Of a DNA stretch of 64,000 nucleotides, positions 1-12,100 are shown in pieces; the stretch's first letter is position 1; each line of letters begins with the position of its first letter. Origin of the DNA: Shinisaurus crocodilurus (lineage: Eukaryota; Chordata; Lepidosauria; Squamata; Shinisauridae); assembly GCA_021292165.1 (NCBI GenBank), contig CM037877.1, positions 128,096,402-128,160,401 on the forward strand, read 5' to 3'. The translations under genes and the position numbers were made by a program. Under the pieces are notes generated by a model. The model did no database searches. It had not been told where the DNA came from and saw only the letters and a program-made list of their open reading frames with translations.

Positions 1-430
1 CCAGCAGTAAAACAGATAATAAAGACAGCAAATTAAAGATTAAATGCCCGCTGGAAGAGGAAGGTCTAGCCTGGCATCTAAACATATACAATAAAGTCAC
101 CAGGTGGATCTCCCTGGGTAGGGTATTATTCCACAGACAGGGAGCCACTACAGAGAAGGCTCTTTCCCGTAGCCTCCCATCACACCATTGTGGGTGGCAG
201 CACTCGTCTTTTAGAATGGGGAAAAAACTGTGCAAAGGCCCATCAAACAATCAGTGGCTGGGAGAAAAGGGTGGGGCCAGGGGGAGTGGCCATCCGGGGA
301 AACCTAGAGGACTGGATTGGACTTCAGGTGGGACAGATTTTGCCCCTGCTTCTGCACCCCTGTTTTACCACATCAAAGAGCTGAACAAGCTCTACCTGGT
401 GACAGAGGGTGCTTGGGAGTGATCATGTCT
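1..430 (-). repeat. Degenerate L2-type 3' UTR fragment
   Basis: The stretch around 110-170 (bulge of cacaga/ggagccact followed by agagaaggctctttcc) resembles the '...ccaccgagaaggccctctc...' block found in the 3' UTR of squamate L2 elements, read here in reverse. The same block is seen at about 23.9 kb and 32.8 kb, where minus-strand L2 coding remnants lie next to it. No coding part is present here, so the assignment rests on that similarity alone. Confidence 0.4.
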
Positions 431-593
431 ACCGTTTGATTCATATACACATGCCAAAAAGCAAGCCAGCCGTGCCAACTGGAAATTCTCTGGTGACTCT
501 CAGCCATCCTCAGATTCCATCAGCCACCAGGGGTGGACCATTTCAATAGGTCCACCACCACTGAAGAGGAAAGAAACTGCTGACAGTCTAAAT

Positions 594-950
594 CAGGGGT
601 GTACGAACTTTTTGAATCCAAGCACTGAATTGGGTGTCTGCTAGGGTGGCGGGGGCTCCACATGTGTATGCACATACACACCACACACACATCTCTCTCA
701 CACACACTCAAACTATTCACACACATACCACTTTCACTCATCTCCGTAGCAAAAGATCTCGATTTTGCCATGTCGCCACATCAAGCTGTCGAAGCCCCCC
801 CCCGCTCTCTTGCCACCCCAACCCAATTGCCAAAAGAAAAATCCCCCACAACAGGATCGTTGAAATGAGAACACCAAGTTGAGAGTGTGACTTCCTATGT
901 GTGTTGGGCTGATATGTTGGGACAGCCCCGCCCACAGCTGTCATAAAGTC
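594..950. mobile_element. Possible hAT-type element, one end only
   Basis: The sequence starts with CAGGGGTGTACGAACTTTTT, which has the form of hAT terminal inverted repeats (CAGGGGTGT...). I could not find the matching right end, so this is either a truncated copy or a chance likeness. It contains a CA-rich simple repeat. Confidence 0.35.
661..726. repeat. CA-rich simple repeat
   Basis: Interrupted CA/CACA dinucleotide tract. It lies inside the possible hAT fragment. Confidence 0.85.
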
Positions 951-3059
951 CTGAGCTGCCCCAGATATTTTAAAATTGTATCCTGAAAATTACCATTTGT
1001 ATAATAAGGGATAATGGTGCCATGTATAGCAATGGGCCTATAAATGAAGACCTTTGCAAACAGTAACTAATTGGTTGCTATACCATGGGCACTGGGTCAA
1101 GGAGGCAGTTACCCTCCATGGACCGAGCCATTACTGATCCCACCTGCCAGTGCCCCTGGCTGCCCACCACCTGCCCAAGAAGCCTGGATGCCTGCTGGCC
1201 ATTTTGCTGCAGCTGCATCACGGGAGAAGGAAGCATAGGAAGATCCAGCAGCACCTAGCTAGCTACACAGTGAGATGGGGTGGAGGCGGAGGCATGGAAT
1301 AAATGGAAGCCACACATGGGCAGAGGTGGGTCAGGAGGTGCTGGTGCCAGCAGCACATGTAGCCTGTACTTTGAGAGGGGGAGGCAGATGGTGCAGGACA
1401 AGCAGCAGCTACATGGGTGGGGGAAGCCGTGCAGACTGAGTGCCCCCCATGCTGCCCCCTCCACTTCAGAGGTTCAGAGACAGGACCCTACTTCAGGATC
1501 TGAGTGGGTAATGAATTTGAGGGAAATTCCTTTGGGTGATCTCTGGGTAGAATATTAATTTGGGGAATAAATTAATTGAAGAGGAATTTATTTTGGTGAC
1601 TATCATTTGGGGGGTAATGAGTAATGGGGGAGTTAATTGAAAGGGAATTAACTGGAAATTGAAGAAGGTAAGTGGGTGAGAAATTAATTTGGGATGAATT
1701 AATTGAAGGATTACACTTAATTAAGGGCTGGAGTGGATGAAGGGAGGCAAGGAAAGAACTGAGGGTTTCAGCTGCAGGTGGAAAGACATCATCTGGGGCC
1801 GGGCACCAGGACTACCTGTAAATGACAGCAGCAGCTCTGCCCATTGAGAAACAGCAGAGGAGTGGACCTGGAGGCCAGGTCTATCCAATTCAATAGACCT
1901 GGTGCCCAGGGCTTGCTGCTGCTCGGTCAGTCACTAGTTCTACCAGAAACTGTAGATCTGTTCTCTGCTATTAGTTCTGCAGGTATATATATTTCTCACC
2001 CACTGGCAAATACATACATACATAGCAGCCTATATTAACATGGCTGGGTGGAAAAGAAAATTTGGGGTGGGGAGAGCTGTTGTGCAGATCCTATTTATTT
2101 CAATGCATCCTGCATTTGGGTTAACTGGTGTTGCCACCTTCTTTACTGACTCTGCTTCTGCTCTTACATACAGACATTTAGCAGGTGATTTCCCCCACAA
2201 CCCCTTGTCATGCAAGAAAAAGATTCACCTGTTGAAATGTTACTGGTTATTGAAACTGTTAAAGGCACAGGGGAAAGCTAGTTTAGAAAAACAAGACAAC
2301 CTGAGGTTATGCAGGTTATCATCTTCTGCTTTAAGCAAAGGGGCAGGGAGTCTAGAGTTTTGCTGTAAATGTCAGCAAAAGATTGAATACTACTGCTGAT
2401 ACAGGAACTGGAGAGTAAAGAGGCCTGTGGAAGGAACAGATTCAAAAGATAGGAAAATGAACCAAAACTAAACCCTGTGGGGGGGGGGAGAGACAAAAGC
2501 CCACAGCTAAGTACTGAGCCAGGTAGATATGTAACAAAGGAGGAAACAAGGCATTGGAGGTGGTGCTTGGTCACTTGCAGATAAGGAAGGTGCAACACCC
2601 TTGGCCTCTGATGTCCATATGCTAATACACAGGAAACAAAAAGGATCAGCAAGGCTTGAGTTCACTGAGGTTCTCAGATTTCCATCTCAAAGCTCCACTT
2701 GCCCCATTCCCATTCCGGAACACGAAGCTTTTTTCTGTTTTGAACAGGAAATGTTTGGGTGCACATTTTTAAAAGTACACAGCCAAATGTATATTTTCTC
2801 CCATTGACTAAAGTATGAAAATGTCTTTTCCCCTTAAAATGTGCATATTTAAAGTCACATTTTTCTAGTGAATGCATTCTTTGAATGAGATTGCAAGCTA
2901 GGGGATATAAAAGCTTTGGCTGAGAAATGCGCTCCTGTTCAGGTTGTGAATGGGGCAAGTTCTGACATTTAACCAAATGAAATGAAATTCTTGTGCATCT
3001 CTGATAGATATCACTGTGACTTGGTGGGGTGAGATTCATAATTGGAATATAGCAATTGA
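951..3059. other. No gene recognised; AATTAATT-rich patch
   Basis: No coding region or named repeat could be supported. Between about 1550 and 1725 the motif TTAATT/AATTAATT with flanking GGGG recurs irregularly, like a decayed tandem repeat. A 119-codon plus-strand frame at 2040-2399 and a 121-codon minus-strand frame at 2674-3039 show no recognisable domain and are probably chance frames. Confidence 0.5.
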
Positions 3060-4050
3060 AGGATATAGCTTGTTCAAAAGGAACAGATCCAACAGAAAGG
3101 AAAGGGGGAACAGCACTATATATAAAGAATTATGCACTTGCATAAAAAGCTATGAATCTGAGAGCGGCAATCCTGTTGAAACAAAGTAGGATAGAAGGAG
3201 AGAGCAATGAAAGTGACCTTGTTGTGGCAGTATACTACAGACTGCCCAGCCAACTGGAAGATATGGAGAAGGCCTTCCTGAAACAGATAACAAAACTTTC
3301 ACATATAGGTAAGCCAAAGTAGCAATGGGGAATATCAATTATCCTTACATCTGCTAGAAGTCTAACTATGCTATGAATAGAATGGAATAAATTCTCGACT
3401 TGCCTTGCTGATGACCCCATCTCTAAGAAGGTGGGAGAAGGAACAAGGGGATCTGCTGCCCTAGACTTAAACCTAACCAACACTGGAGAACTGGTTGATG
3501 AAGTGAAAGTGGCAGGAACCTTAGGGGAAAGTGACCATGTCATTTTGGGTTGGGTAGTTGTGTGTACTGTGGACTTTAGGAAAGCTGATTTCAAAGAGTT
3601 GAGAGAAAAGTTGGGTGGGATCCCACGGCTAGAAATCCTGAAGGAGAAAAGGGTTCAAGAGAGATGAGAAATTCTGAAATGGAAAATAATGAGGGCACAA
3701 TCAAAAATATTCCAATGAGGAGGGGGGAAAGGGAGGCATCTAAAGAAGCCAGTGTGGATGCTTAGGGAGCTCTGTGAGGAGCTGAGATTCAAAAGGGACA
3801 TGCATAGGAGATGGGAGAAAGGACATACAAACAAGGATGAGTACAACAGAGAAACCTGGCTGGACCTATAAGAATGGTGTCAGGAAAGCTAACGCCCAGA
3901 ATGAGTTGAGACTTGCAAGGGATAGTAAAAACAAAAAAGACTTCTTTGGCTAGGTTTGGAACAAGAAGAAGAATAAGGAAAGAGTAGTTCTGCTGCTTAG
4001 TGAAGAGTTAATGTGTGACTAAAGTGAAAATGTTCAGTTCCTCCTTTGCC
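3060..4050 (+). mobile_element. CR1 LINE fragment: end of endonuclease domain and linker of ORF2
   Basis: Plus-strand translation in shifting frames matches the layout of CR1 ORF2 just before the reverse transcriptase. A tract 'GGTALYIKN' is followed by 'ESDLVVAVYYRLP', then near 3430-3660 'NLTNTGELVDEVKV' and 'GESDHVILGW' (the SDH motif of the AP-like endonuclease), then 'VDFRKADFKELREKLGGIP'. From 3700 on comes the charged linker, including 'RRWEKGHTNKDEYN'. In-frame stops and frameshifts make it a dead copy. The catalytic SDH triplet is visible, but the rest of the nuclease and the reverse transcriptase are missing. Confidence 0.8.
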
Positions 4051-4089
4051 TCTTGGTTTTCTCCCATCCACTTTATTCTAGCCTGGAGA

Positions 4090-4420
4090 CTGCCGTGCAT
4101 GCCTTAGTCAGCCGAGCCGTTCCTCGATCAAATATCCCACCTTTACAGGCTTCCAGACAACACAAGCTCAGACTAAGGGGCTCAGATCACCTCTTTTTTC
4201 TGGAAGGCAATCTTGGAACTTGTGGGAACATTGGCACAGCTGTCCACAACATATCACCCACAAATCAATGTACAAATAGAGTGGGTAAATCATATCCTGG
4301 AACAATACCTCTTGCTTCCTTAGCTACAGATGACTGGATCCTGCTCTTGCCACTCACATAATTTGCCTACAACAGTGCTATCTGGGTTCCAGAGGTGTAC
4401 CGTGTTAACTGCAGATGGCA
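4090..4420 (+). mobile_element. Ty3/gypsy-type integrase relic
   Basis: In one plus-strand frame near 4190-4310 the translation reads '...FWKAILELVGTLAQLSTTYHP...' followed by 'QINVQIEWVNHILEQYL'. This fits the integrase core signature of Ty3/gypsy elements (YHPQTNGQTERVNQ-LEQYLR), including the glutamate of the DDE triad. A second frame just downstream gives 'DDWILLLPL', matching the usual '-DDW--LLPLAEFAYN-' block. Frameshifts and a stop separate the two blocks, and no LTR or other gag-pol part was found next to it. It is a short dead remnant. Confidence 0.7.
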
Positions 4421-4492
4421 TCCCTGCAGCCGGAGACCAGCCGACACATCTGAATGAAGTCCGGATGGACAGTGGAGGCCGGTGGCTCCAAT

Positions 4493-4600
4493 GGCTCACG
4501 CTGGCTCAGCTTGTCTGAGCGTGGAAAGCTAAAAAGCAGGGTCAGGCCTAAGTAGGGTCAGGCCTGGTTATTACTTGGATGGGAGACCCCTCCTCTGGTA
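4493..4600 (+). mobile_element. 5S rRNA-derived SINE, copy 1, truncated before the CR1 tail
   Basis: The head matches the internal promoter of vertebrate 5S rRNA: GGAAAGCTAA...GCAGGGTC (A box), then GGCCTGGTTATTACTTGGAT and GGGAGACC (C box). This copy carries a short internal duplication, because AGGGTCAGGCCT occurs twice with AAGT between. It stops shortly after GGGAGACCCCTCCTCT and lacks the CR1-like tail found in the other four copies. It abuts the 3' end of LINE-X. Confidence 0.85.
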
Positions 4601-5097
4601 AGGACTCTTTTATACAAAAATACATAAAATATAATATAAAAATCACTAGTTAAAATTAATTATCAAAATTATTAGAATTAAAACATATACCCAGAGTAAC
4701 AAACATTATTGATAAAATACATGACATTATAAAATTGCAACACGACATTTCTCACGTTTCAGAATCTCCCTGGCAATTTACAGCAATGGAGTCTAAGTAC
4801 TTCTCCCTGCATTTTGCAGTCTTTACTGCAAAGGAGGCAACCCTCACTACTACATATTGATTGGTTCCTTGCAACAGAAACCCCCGTTTCCTCTTTGTAT
4901 CCTACACTTCTATCTTCTTTAGAAAGGGATTCACGTAATGGGTTCTAGTATCAACACACAATTGACATTCGAGAATATAATGTGCTAAATCCTCCAAAGC
5001 TGGTTTCCCACAAATGCACAATCTCTCTCGGACTGGTATACCATGAAATCTACTGGATTTCATCATACAGTCCATTTGTTCGAAGCGCAGTCGAACA

Positions 5098-5796
5098 ATA
5101 CTACAAGTGAGAAGGATCTTGGAATTGTGGTAGATCACAAACTGAATATGAGCCAGCAATGCGATGTGGCTGCAAAGAAGGCAAATGCTATTTTGGGCTG
5201 TATTAATAGAAGTATACCTTCCAAATTGCGGGAAGTGATAATTCCCCTTTACTCAGCACTGGTTAGGCCTCATCTTGAGTACTGCGTCCAGTTCTGGGCA
5301 CCTCACTTTAAGAAGGACATAGACAAACTGGAGAGGGTTCAGAGGAGGGCAACAAGGATGATAAAGGGACTGGAAACAAGGCCCTATGAGGAGAGACTGA
5401 AAGAACTGGGCATGTTTAGCCTTCAGAAGAGGAGACTGAGGGGAGATATGATCGCACTCTTCCAGTATTTGAAGGGATGTCACACAGAGGAGGGCAAAGA
5501 TCTCTTCTCGTTCATCCCAGTTTGCAGGACACGGAATAATGGGCTCAAGTTACAGGAACCTAGATTCCATCTAAACATCAGGAAAAAATTCCTGACTGTC
5601 AGAGCAATAAGACAATGGAATCAACTACCTAGGGAGGTTGTGGGCTCTCCCACTCTGGAGGCATTCAAGGTGCAGCTGGACAGACATCTGTCAGAGATGC
5701 TTTGACCTAGATTCCTGCATTGAGCAGGGGGTTGGACTCGATGGCCTTGTAGGCCCCTTCCAACTCTACTTTTCTATGATTCTATATTTCTATGAA
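5098..5796 (+). mobile_element. CR1 LINE 3' end (C-terminus of ORF2 plus 3' UTR) inserted in LINE-X
   Basis: A 220-codon plus-strand frame ends at 5705 and covers the C-terminal part of CR1 ORF2: '[20 protein letters not shown]', '[16 protein letters not shown]', '[17 protein letters not shown]', '[20 protein letters not shown]' and '[18 protein letters not shown]'. The short 3' UTR follows, with GATTCCTGCATTGAGCAGGG, GGTTGGACTCGATGGCC and CCTTCCAACTCTAC, ending in repeated TTCTATGA-like octamers typical of CR1. The frame is nearly intact, so this copy is fairly young. It is 5'-truncated. LINE-X coding sequence resumes on both sides. The tail is the same as that of the 5S-SINEs. Confidence 0.93.
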
Positions 5797-6060
5797 AAGC
5801 CTTTCAATGTCCAATTGGCATGGGGAATAATAGATACCCTTCACATTGATGCTGACATTTGGTGCCTGCCAACCACCTAGCTATTCTAGAGGATGTAAGA
5901 GAGGCTATGTCACACTGGGCGCCAACATCCAAAACTCTTTGTTTAAATCTGTTTCTAATCAGGTTTCCCCATGGATTTAAAGCCTGTAAGGAGAAGCCAA
6001 AATTTGGCAATAATTTTGAAAATTTCTGCAGCCATGCAGTATCTAGGTGTTCCTCTAGAC

Positions 6061-7311
6061 CAGGGCTCTCCAACCTTGGGTCCCTAGATGTTGCTGGCCT
6101 ACAGCTCCCAGCATACCCAGCCAGCATGGCCAATGGCAAGGGATTCTGGGAGCTGTAGTCCACTGGAGGGTAAACTAAGAGAAGAAAGGGTTATTAGATT
6201 GTCCGATTAGGTGGAAAAGATGGGGACTAGAGATCAAATAATGGAAATTGTTGGGAGAAGAAGTTTATCGTGGTTAAATTTATTACAGTTAGAACAGTGG
6301 TCGAAGAAATGGAAAAGGAAAACTGAGTATGAGAGAGATTTAACTAATTTTGAAAAGATGGTCATGTCTAGAGATGGCCTACCAGGTAATGCATCAACAA
6401 GAGGTATAACAAGAGATTTATATAGATTGATTCAAAAAGCAAAAGAACAAGAGGATCAGCTAAAGGCAGTATGGGATAATGAATTTGAAGAGGTGACCTC
6501 GAAGGTGGGGTGGAACAATATATGGGATAGACAGATTGTGAAAATGATGTCAATTAGGATAAAGGAAAATTTTTATAAACTAATTTGGAGATGGCATTTA
6601 ACTCCAGTAAGATTAAATAGAATAGATAATAATTGTTCTGCATTTTGTTGGAGAGGATGTCAGGAAAGGGGGACATATGCTCATATGTGGTGGAGTTGTA
6701 AAAATGTATTGGCGTTTTGGCGAGAGGCTTTTACAGAAATATCGAAAATTATTGGTACTAATTTAGAGGTCTGTCCAAAATTAGCATTGTTATCAATAAC
6801 GGAGAAGCTTATTTGTGACCAAAATACGAAGGAGTTAATTGTAAACTTGTTAACTGCGGCCAGGCTAATGATAGCGAGAAATTGGAAAGTACAACATGTT
6901 TTCCTAATAACAGACTGGTACAGTATAAGGAAGTTTGGGACATAGCCCTAAATGATAAACTAACTAGTAGTATCAAATGCAAAAAAGGATTGCTAAAGAA
7001 GAATAATTTTATGGATATATGGAATCAATTACTAGATTATGTATTAATAAAGGGGAAGTTAAACATGCCTTGTCAAGATATGTTATATTTTTGGAATTTA
7101 GACTTTATTTGATCAAGAGGATTAATTGGTCCCTTGGAGGGTGGGGGGGAGCACTTCATGATTTATTGTATGTTGTTTATGTTATATTTTTGTGATATTC
7201 TTGTATTCTGTTATATATTTTTTGTTATAATTTGTTTTGAAAAGTAAATAAAATATTTTAAAAAAAAATGTAGTCCAGCAACATCTGGGGACCCAAGGTT
7301 GGAGAGCCCTG
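6061..7311. mobile_element. hAT-type palindromic MITE with perfect 8-bp target duplication, split by an L1
   Basis: The termini are CAGGGCTCTCCAACCTTGGG at 6061 and its exact reverse complement ending at 7311. The flanking 8-bp duplication CTCTAGAC lies at 6053-6060 and 7312-7319. Subtracting the L1 leaves a MITE of about 140 bp whose two arms pair with each other. It inserted into LINE-X. This 'GCTCTCC' subtype differs slightly from the 'TGTTCTCC' subtype seen elsewhere in the window. Confidence 0.93.
6163..7268 (+). mobile_element. L1 LINE, 5'-truncated, inserted inside the hAT MITE
   Basis: The target duplication TGTAGTCCA lies at 6154-6162 and 7269-7277, and the element ends in an A-rich tail (AATAAAATATTTTAAAAAAAA). 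A 244-codon frame (6211-6945) encodes the end of L1 ORF2: 'WNNIWDRQIVKMMSIRIKEN', 'FYKLIWRWHLTPVRLNRID', then 'CWRGCQERGTYAHMWWSC'. The last motif is exactly the C-x3-C-x7-H-x4-C motif at the C-terminus of L1 ORF2 proteins. The frame then shifts into 6882-7112, which completes the ORF. The copy is near-identical in content to the last 1.1 kb of the L1 at 9404-11193, so both come from one active family. Confidence 0.93.
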
Positions 7312-9100
7312 CTCTAGACACATCCTGGGTAATCTGACTTCCAACAACTGGTTTGTTCTTCCCCAATAATTTGCCATCCTGGCATAAATTAAACCAGCAC
7401 TCATTCCCATCCCCAGCTCCGCTCTAACTAAGTAGGCTGGGGTGGATTTTGAAACCCTGAGGATCATACAGAGAAAATGATTGTGAACTCTTTCCGTTTT
7501 TATAAGATCTGTGTATCCCCAGATTTCTGCACCAAATATTAACATTGGGATCACCTTTGCTTTAAAAATGTTCAAAATTTGACAAATTGACCAAGAGTGT
7601 CTAAAATTCAGTAAACAGTTACATAGGGATTGTAGTCAAGCAACTGATTTCAATTCGTTTTTCTTTATTTGTAACTCCCAGGAACCTGTAGCTGCAAAAA
7701 TTATGCCAAGGTAACAGTATGATTTTACCTGTTCTAGCTATTTAGAATTAATGAGCCATCTATGCATATATATTTTTTACTCTAGACTATTACTTTGGAT
7801 TTAGCATTATTGATGACTAATTCATTTTCTGAACAGTAAGAGCTGAACTGACTTAACAATCTTCTCAAACCAACTTAGGATGTTGAAAGTAAAATCATAT
7901 CGTCAGCATATAGTAGTATGTTTACTGTTCTATTTGAGATTTTGGGCATGTGGTAATTCTGATCGGGCAAGAATGCAACAATATCATTTATATAAAAATT
8001 AAAAAGAAATGAAGCTAAAATACACCCTTGCCGAACACCTTTGTGTGTCAGGATTGCATCTGTAAGAACTAGACTTGATCCTGTTCTAACCTTTATAAAG
8101 GTTTCTGAGTAAAGGGCTTTCATTAAAAACAAGAGTCTTAAATCTATATTTGTATTTAACATCTTGGTCCAAAGACGGCATCTATTAATAGAATCAAAGG
8201 CCGCACTTAAGTTAATAAAAGCAGCAAATAGTTGTCCACCTTTTGCTGAATACTTAGCTATGAGATGATGTAAGACAAAGCAATTATGCATGGTAGATCT
8301 TCCTCTCCTAAAGCCAGACTGCTCTTCAACTAATATGGAGTTATCCTCTGCCCAATCTTCTAATTTTGACAGAAGAAACTTAGCATAGATTTTAGCTGAA
8401 ATATCCATCAGGCTAATTGGTCTATAATTCCTTGGGTTCTGCCAGTTGCCTTTCTTAAATATAGGGACAATTATGCTAAAATTCCAGCCTTTCAGTATAT
8501 GCCCAGTATTGTTTGTGTGAGTAAATAGACCTGCTAACAGAGAGGCCCACCAATCTAGGTTATCCTTAAATAATTCAGGTGGCAGAAAGTCTTCTCCTGG
8601 TGCCTTATTGTTTTTCAATGTTTGTATGAATACTTTAATCTCTGATAAGGATACAGGGGGCCATAAAGGGGTAGACTTATTTACCAACTCAGAATTCAGC
8701 CAACCCTTTATTGGGTGAGGGTCAGATTTAACTAATCTCTGTGGGGAGCCTAATTCCTCATCTTCCAGATATCTCATATCTGCCCAAGCAGAAAGTTTTA
8801 ATTCTACAGATCTTTCAATGGGTGCTAGGCATCCTACTTCCCTCCTATTGCATTTCTGCATGGTCTGACTTAATGGATTGATCTCTACTGCCACCTAGGC
8901 AGGATGCTCTGCCCTTCCTTAACTCAAGGCTCTTATACGTCACCCTCCTTTCCCTTATGACTGTTATCCTGCCGGGAAGGGCTATAGTCTTCCATTGACT
9001 GGTGTACCTCTTCTACATTTTCTGCAAAAACAACAACAAAACAAAACCCAATTCCCTGCCAGAATGTTTATCATCTGTTCTTTCAGGGAGTCAAATCTCA

Positions 9101-12100
9101 TCACTGTTTTTGTGCAACTTGTGGAAGAGCACAAAATGAGTGTAACAGTGCTTTTTCCTTGATAATCAAAAAATTCCTCTCTCTCTTACAAGCTATTTTC
9201 CCAGGTTCTTGCATTCCATCAGGTTCTATCTGTTTATGCTCATAAATTCCTAAATTTAAAGAAATTGAGAGATTTTCTAGAGTGGAATCTAAATCAATCA
9301 AGTTATTGTGGATATTAGCTTCTGCTGTTTTGCATTTGGGGCAAGAATCTGAATATCCACAAAGAGCCAGAGGGGGAGCTAAGTTCTTAAAGAATCTAGA
9401 AACAGCTGGGGTAATAGCGCTAGATATTTTCAAAGCCTTTGATTGCGTGGAATGGCAAGCATTGAAAATTTTAATTAAAAACTATGGGGTTTGGAGAGAG
9501 ATTTAGAGGAGTAGTTAATCAATTATATTCACAAAATGTCTCGTCAGTAGTGGTAAATTATGGTTTAACAGAGCAAATTTACCTAGGTCGAGGAATCAGA
9601 CAAGGTTGTCCCCTTTCTCCTATTTTGTTTGCATTAGTAATGGAGATTTTAGCAAATGTATTTAGAGAAGATAGGAATATATGTGGGATAGGGATTAGAG
9701 AGAAAATGAAAATAAATCTTTTTGCAGATGATACTCTTTTGACAATTGAAAACCCTATAGAAAATATGGAGAGAATGGAGAATCACTTAAAGGAGTTCAG
9801 GGAAGTAACGGGGCTACAGATTAATTGGGACAAATCTAAGCTTTTGTTGTTTAATTATAGCAAAAGGGAAGAGATGGAAATGTGTAGTGGGGGAAAGCAA
9901 TGTTAAGATTAATAATGTAATTAAATACTTAGGAATTGTAATTCCAAAAGATATAGATAAATTGGGAGAACAGAATTATAGGAAATTAAAGAATGAGGTT
10001 AAGAATAAAATAGAGGAGTATAAAAAATTGGACTTTCCTGGTTTGGTAGACTCCGGTGGTGGCTCTAAATGATTTTCCTGAAAATTTAAGATTGGATTTG
10101 GAGGGTAAACTAAGAGAAGAAAGGGTTATTAGATTGTCCGATTGGGTGGAAAAGATGGGGACTAGAGACCAAATATTGGAAATTGTTGGGAGAAGAAGAG
10201 TGTCATGGTTAAATTTATTACAGTTAGAACAGTGGTCAAAGAAGTGGAAAAGGAAAACTGAGTATGAGAGAGATTTAACTAAATTTGAAAAGATGGTTAC
10301 GTCAAGAGATGGCCTACAAGGCAATGCATCAACAAGAGGTATAACAAGAGATTTATATAGATTGATTCAAAAAGCAGAAGAACAAGATGACCAGCTAAAG
10401 ACAGTATGGGATAATGAATTTGAAGAGGTGACCTCGAAGGTGGGTTGGAACAACATATGGGATAGACGGATTGTGAAAGTTATGTCAACTAGGATAAAGG
10501 AGAATTTCTATAAACTAATTTGGAGATGGTACTTAATGCCAGTAAGATTAAATTGAATAGATTATAATTGTTCTGCATTTTGTTGGAGAGGATGTCAGGA
10601 AAAGGGGACATATGCTCATATGTGGTGGAGTTGTAAAAATCTACTGGTTTTTTGGTGAGACGTTTTTACAGAAATATCGGAAATTATTGGTATTAACTTA
10701 GAGGTCTGTCCAAAACTAGCATTGTTATCAATAACGGAGAAACTTATTTGCGACCAAAATACGAAGGAATTAATTGTAAACTTGTTAACTGCGGCTAGGC
10801 TAATGATAGCGAGAAAATGGAAAGTACAACATGTTTTCCTAATAACTGATTGGTATAAGGAAGTTTGGGACATAGCCCTAAACGATAAATTAACTTGTAG
10901 TATCAAATGCAAAAAAGGACAGTTAAAGAAGAATAATTTTATGGATATATGGAATCAATTATTAGACTATGTATTAATAAAGGGGAAGGGGAGTATGCCT
11001 TGTTAGGATATGTTATATTTTTGGAATTTGGAATTCATTTGATTAAGGGGATGGAAGTATATAAATTGGTCCCTAGGAGGGTGGGGGGATGCACTTTATG
11101 ATTTATTGTATGTAGTTTAAGTTCAATTTTTGTGTTATTATTGTATTTTGTTATATTTTGTTTTGAAAAGTAAATAAAATAAAAATAAAAATAAAAGAAT
11201 CTAGAAACTGATATGCCCTTTTTTGCAAGTGTGTCCCTATAGACTCTGGCTAGACCCTGCTCTTTAAAGGTGACATGCAGAATTATAATATAAGTAATCC
11301 ACTTGGAGTACATCAGCTATGGTAAAGAAACTTGGGAAGGCCACATCCAGAATATCGAAAAAATGCAATTTGCTCTCAGCCTGTGTGAGTATCCCATTAG
11401 GTTTAGGGTAATTAGATAAGACTAACTTTTGACTAATCAATAAGATCCCAGCTTTTGCCCTCTGTACGCTCCATCTTTCTTGACTTTGTTTCAGCAAGGG
11501 CATTTGACCATGGTTCTCTTCTGTCTGATTTCTGAGCCTGTACTGAACCAGATGTAAGGGACTGAGTTACAGGGCCAACTATGTGTTCAATTTGGGGAGC
11601 AGCATTATCACTGCTCTTTCTCTTTTCCTTTTTCTCACTTTGCTTCGTTAGCTTCTGTTCTGTTTTTTGTTCAGTATTTTTATCTAACAGTTTGCAACGT
11701 TTTTTGAAATCTATTTTCTTGTAGGATGGATGGGTTCCTTGCATTTTGGATATTTTTTACACTTCTTTAATTTATTATTCCCCTTCTTCCTGTCTACCCT
11801 CTTATAAACCTTCCTATCCATCACATTTGGTTTATTTGTTTGAAACCTACATTTACTGGTGGCACTCCCTGTACCCAATGGACCAGAACCTGAGCTAGCC
11901 TTTTTATGTATGCCCACCAGCAGTGTAATCAAGAGCTCATTGCATTCAGACAGGTAGGATTTGATGTGTTCAATGTCCTTCATGATAATCAAAAACCAGC
12001 CCTCAATTGGTAGGTTATCTTCATTTGTTGTCTCAATCTGATTGGAGGAATCTTCTTCGTTTACTTTTGCGCTGTGGGCTGGCTCAGAGATTTGTTTTAA

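Larger units (their letters stand above)
4905..8894 (-). pseudogene. LINE-X ORF2 relic: reverse transcriptase and C-terminal domain
   Basis: The best part is an open 339-codon minus-strand frame (8894-7875) with non-LTR reverse transcriptase blocks in order: 'NNKAPGEDFLPPELF', 'NFSIIVPIFKKGN', 'NYRPISLMDISAKIYAKFLL', 'EEQSGFRRGRSTMHN', 'AAFINLSAAFDSINR' (catalytic D), 'GVRQGCILASFLFNFYIND' and 'LLYADDMILL' (catalytic YADD). The C-terminal part lies in 7575-7330 ('LIFGAEIWGYTD'), in 6050-5800 ('RNRFKQRVLD') and in 5097-4905 ('[21 protein letters not shown]', a Cys-Cys-His-Cys motif). Stops and frameshifts occur in the later parts. No AP-type or restriction-type endonuclease was found between ORF1 and this region, where only about 200 bp are available. 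Either this copy has an internal deletion or the nuclease has decayed. Confidence 0.8.
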
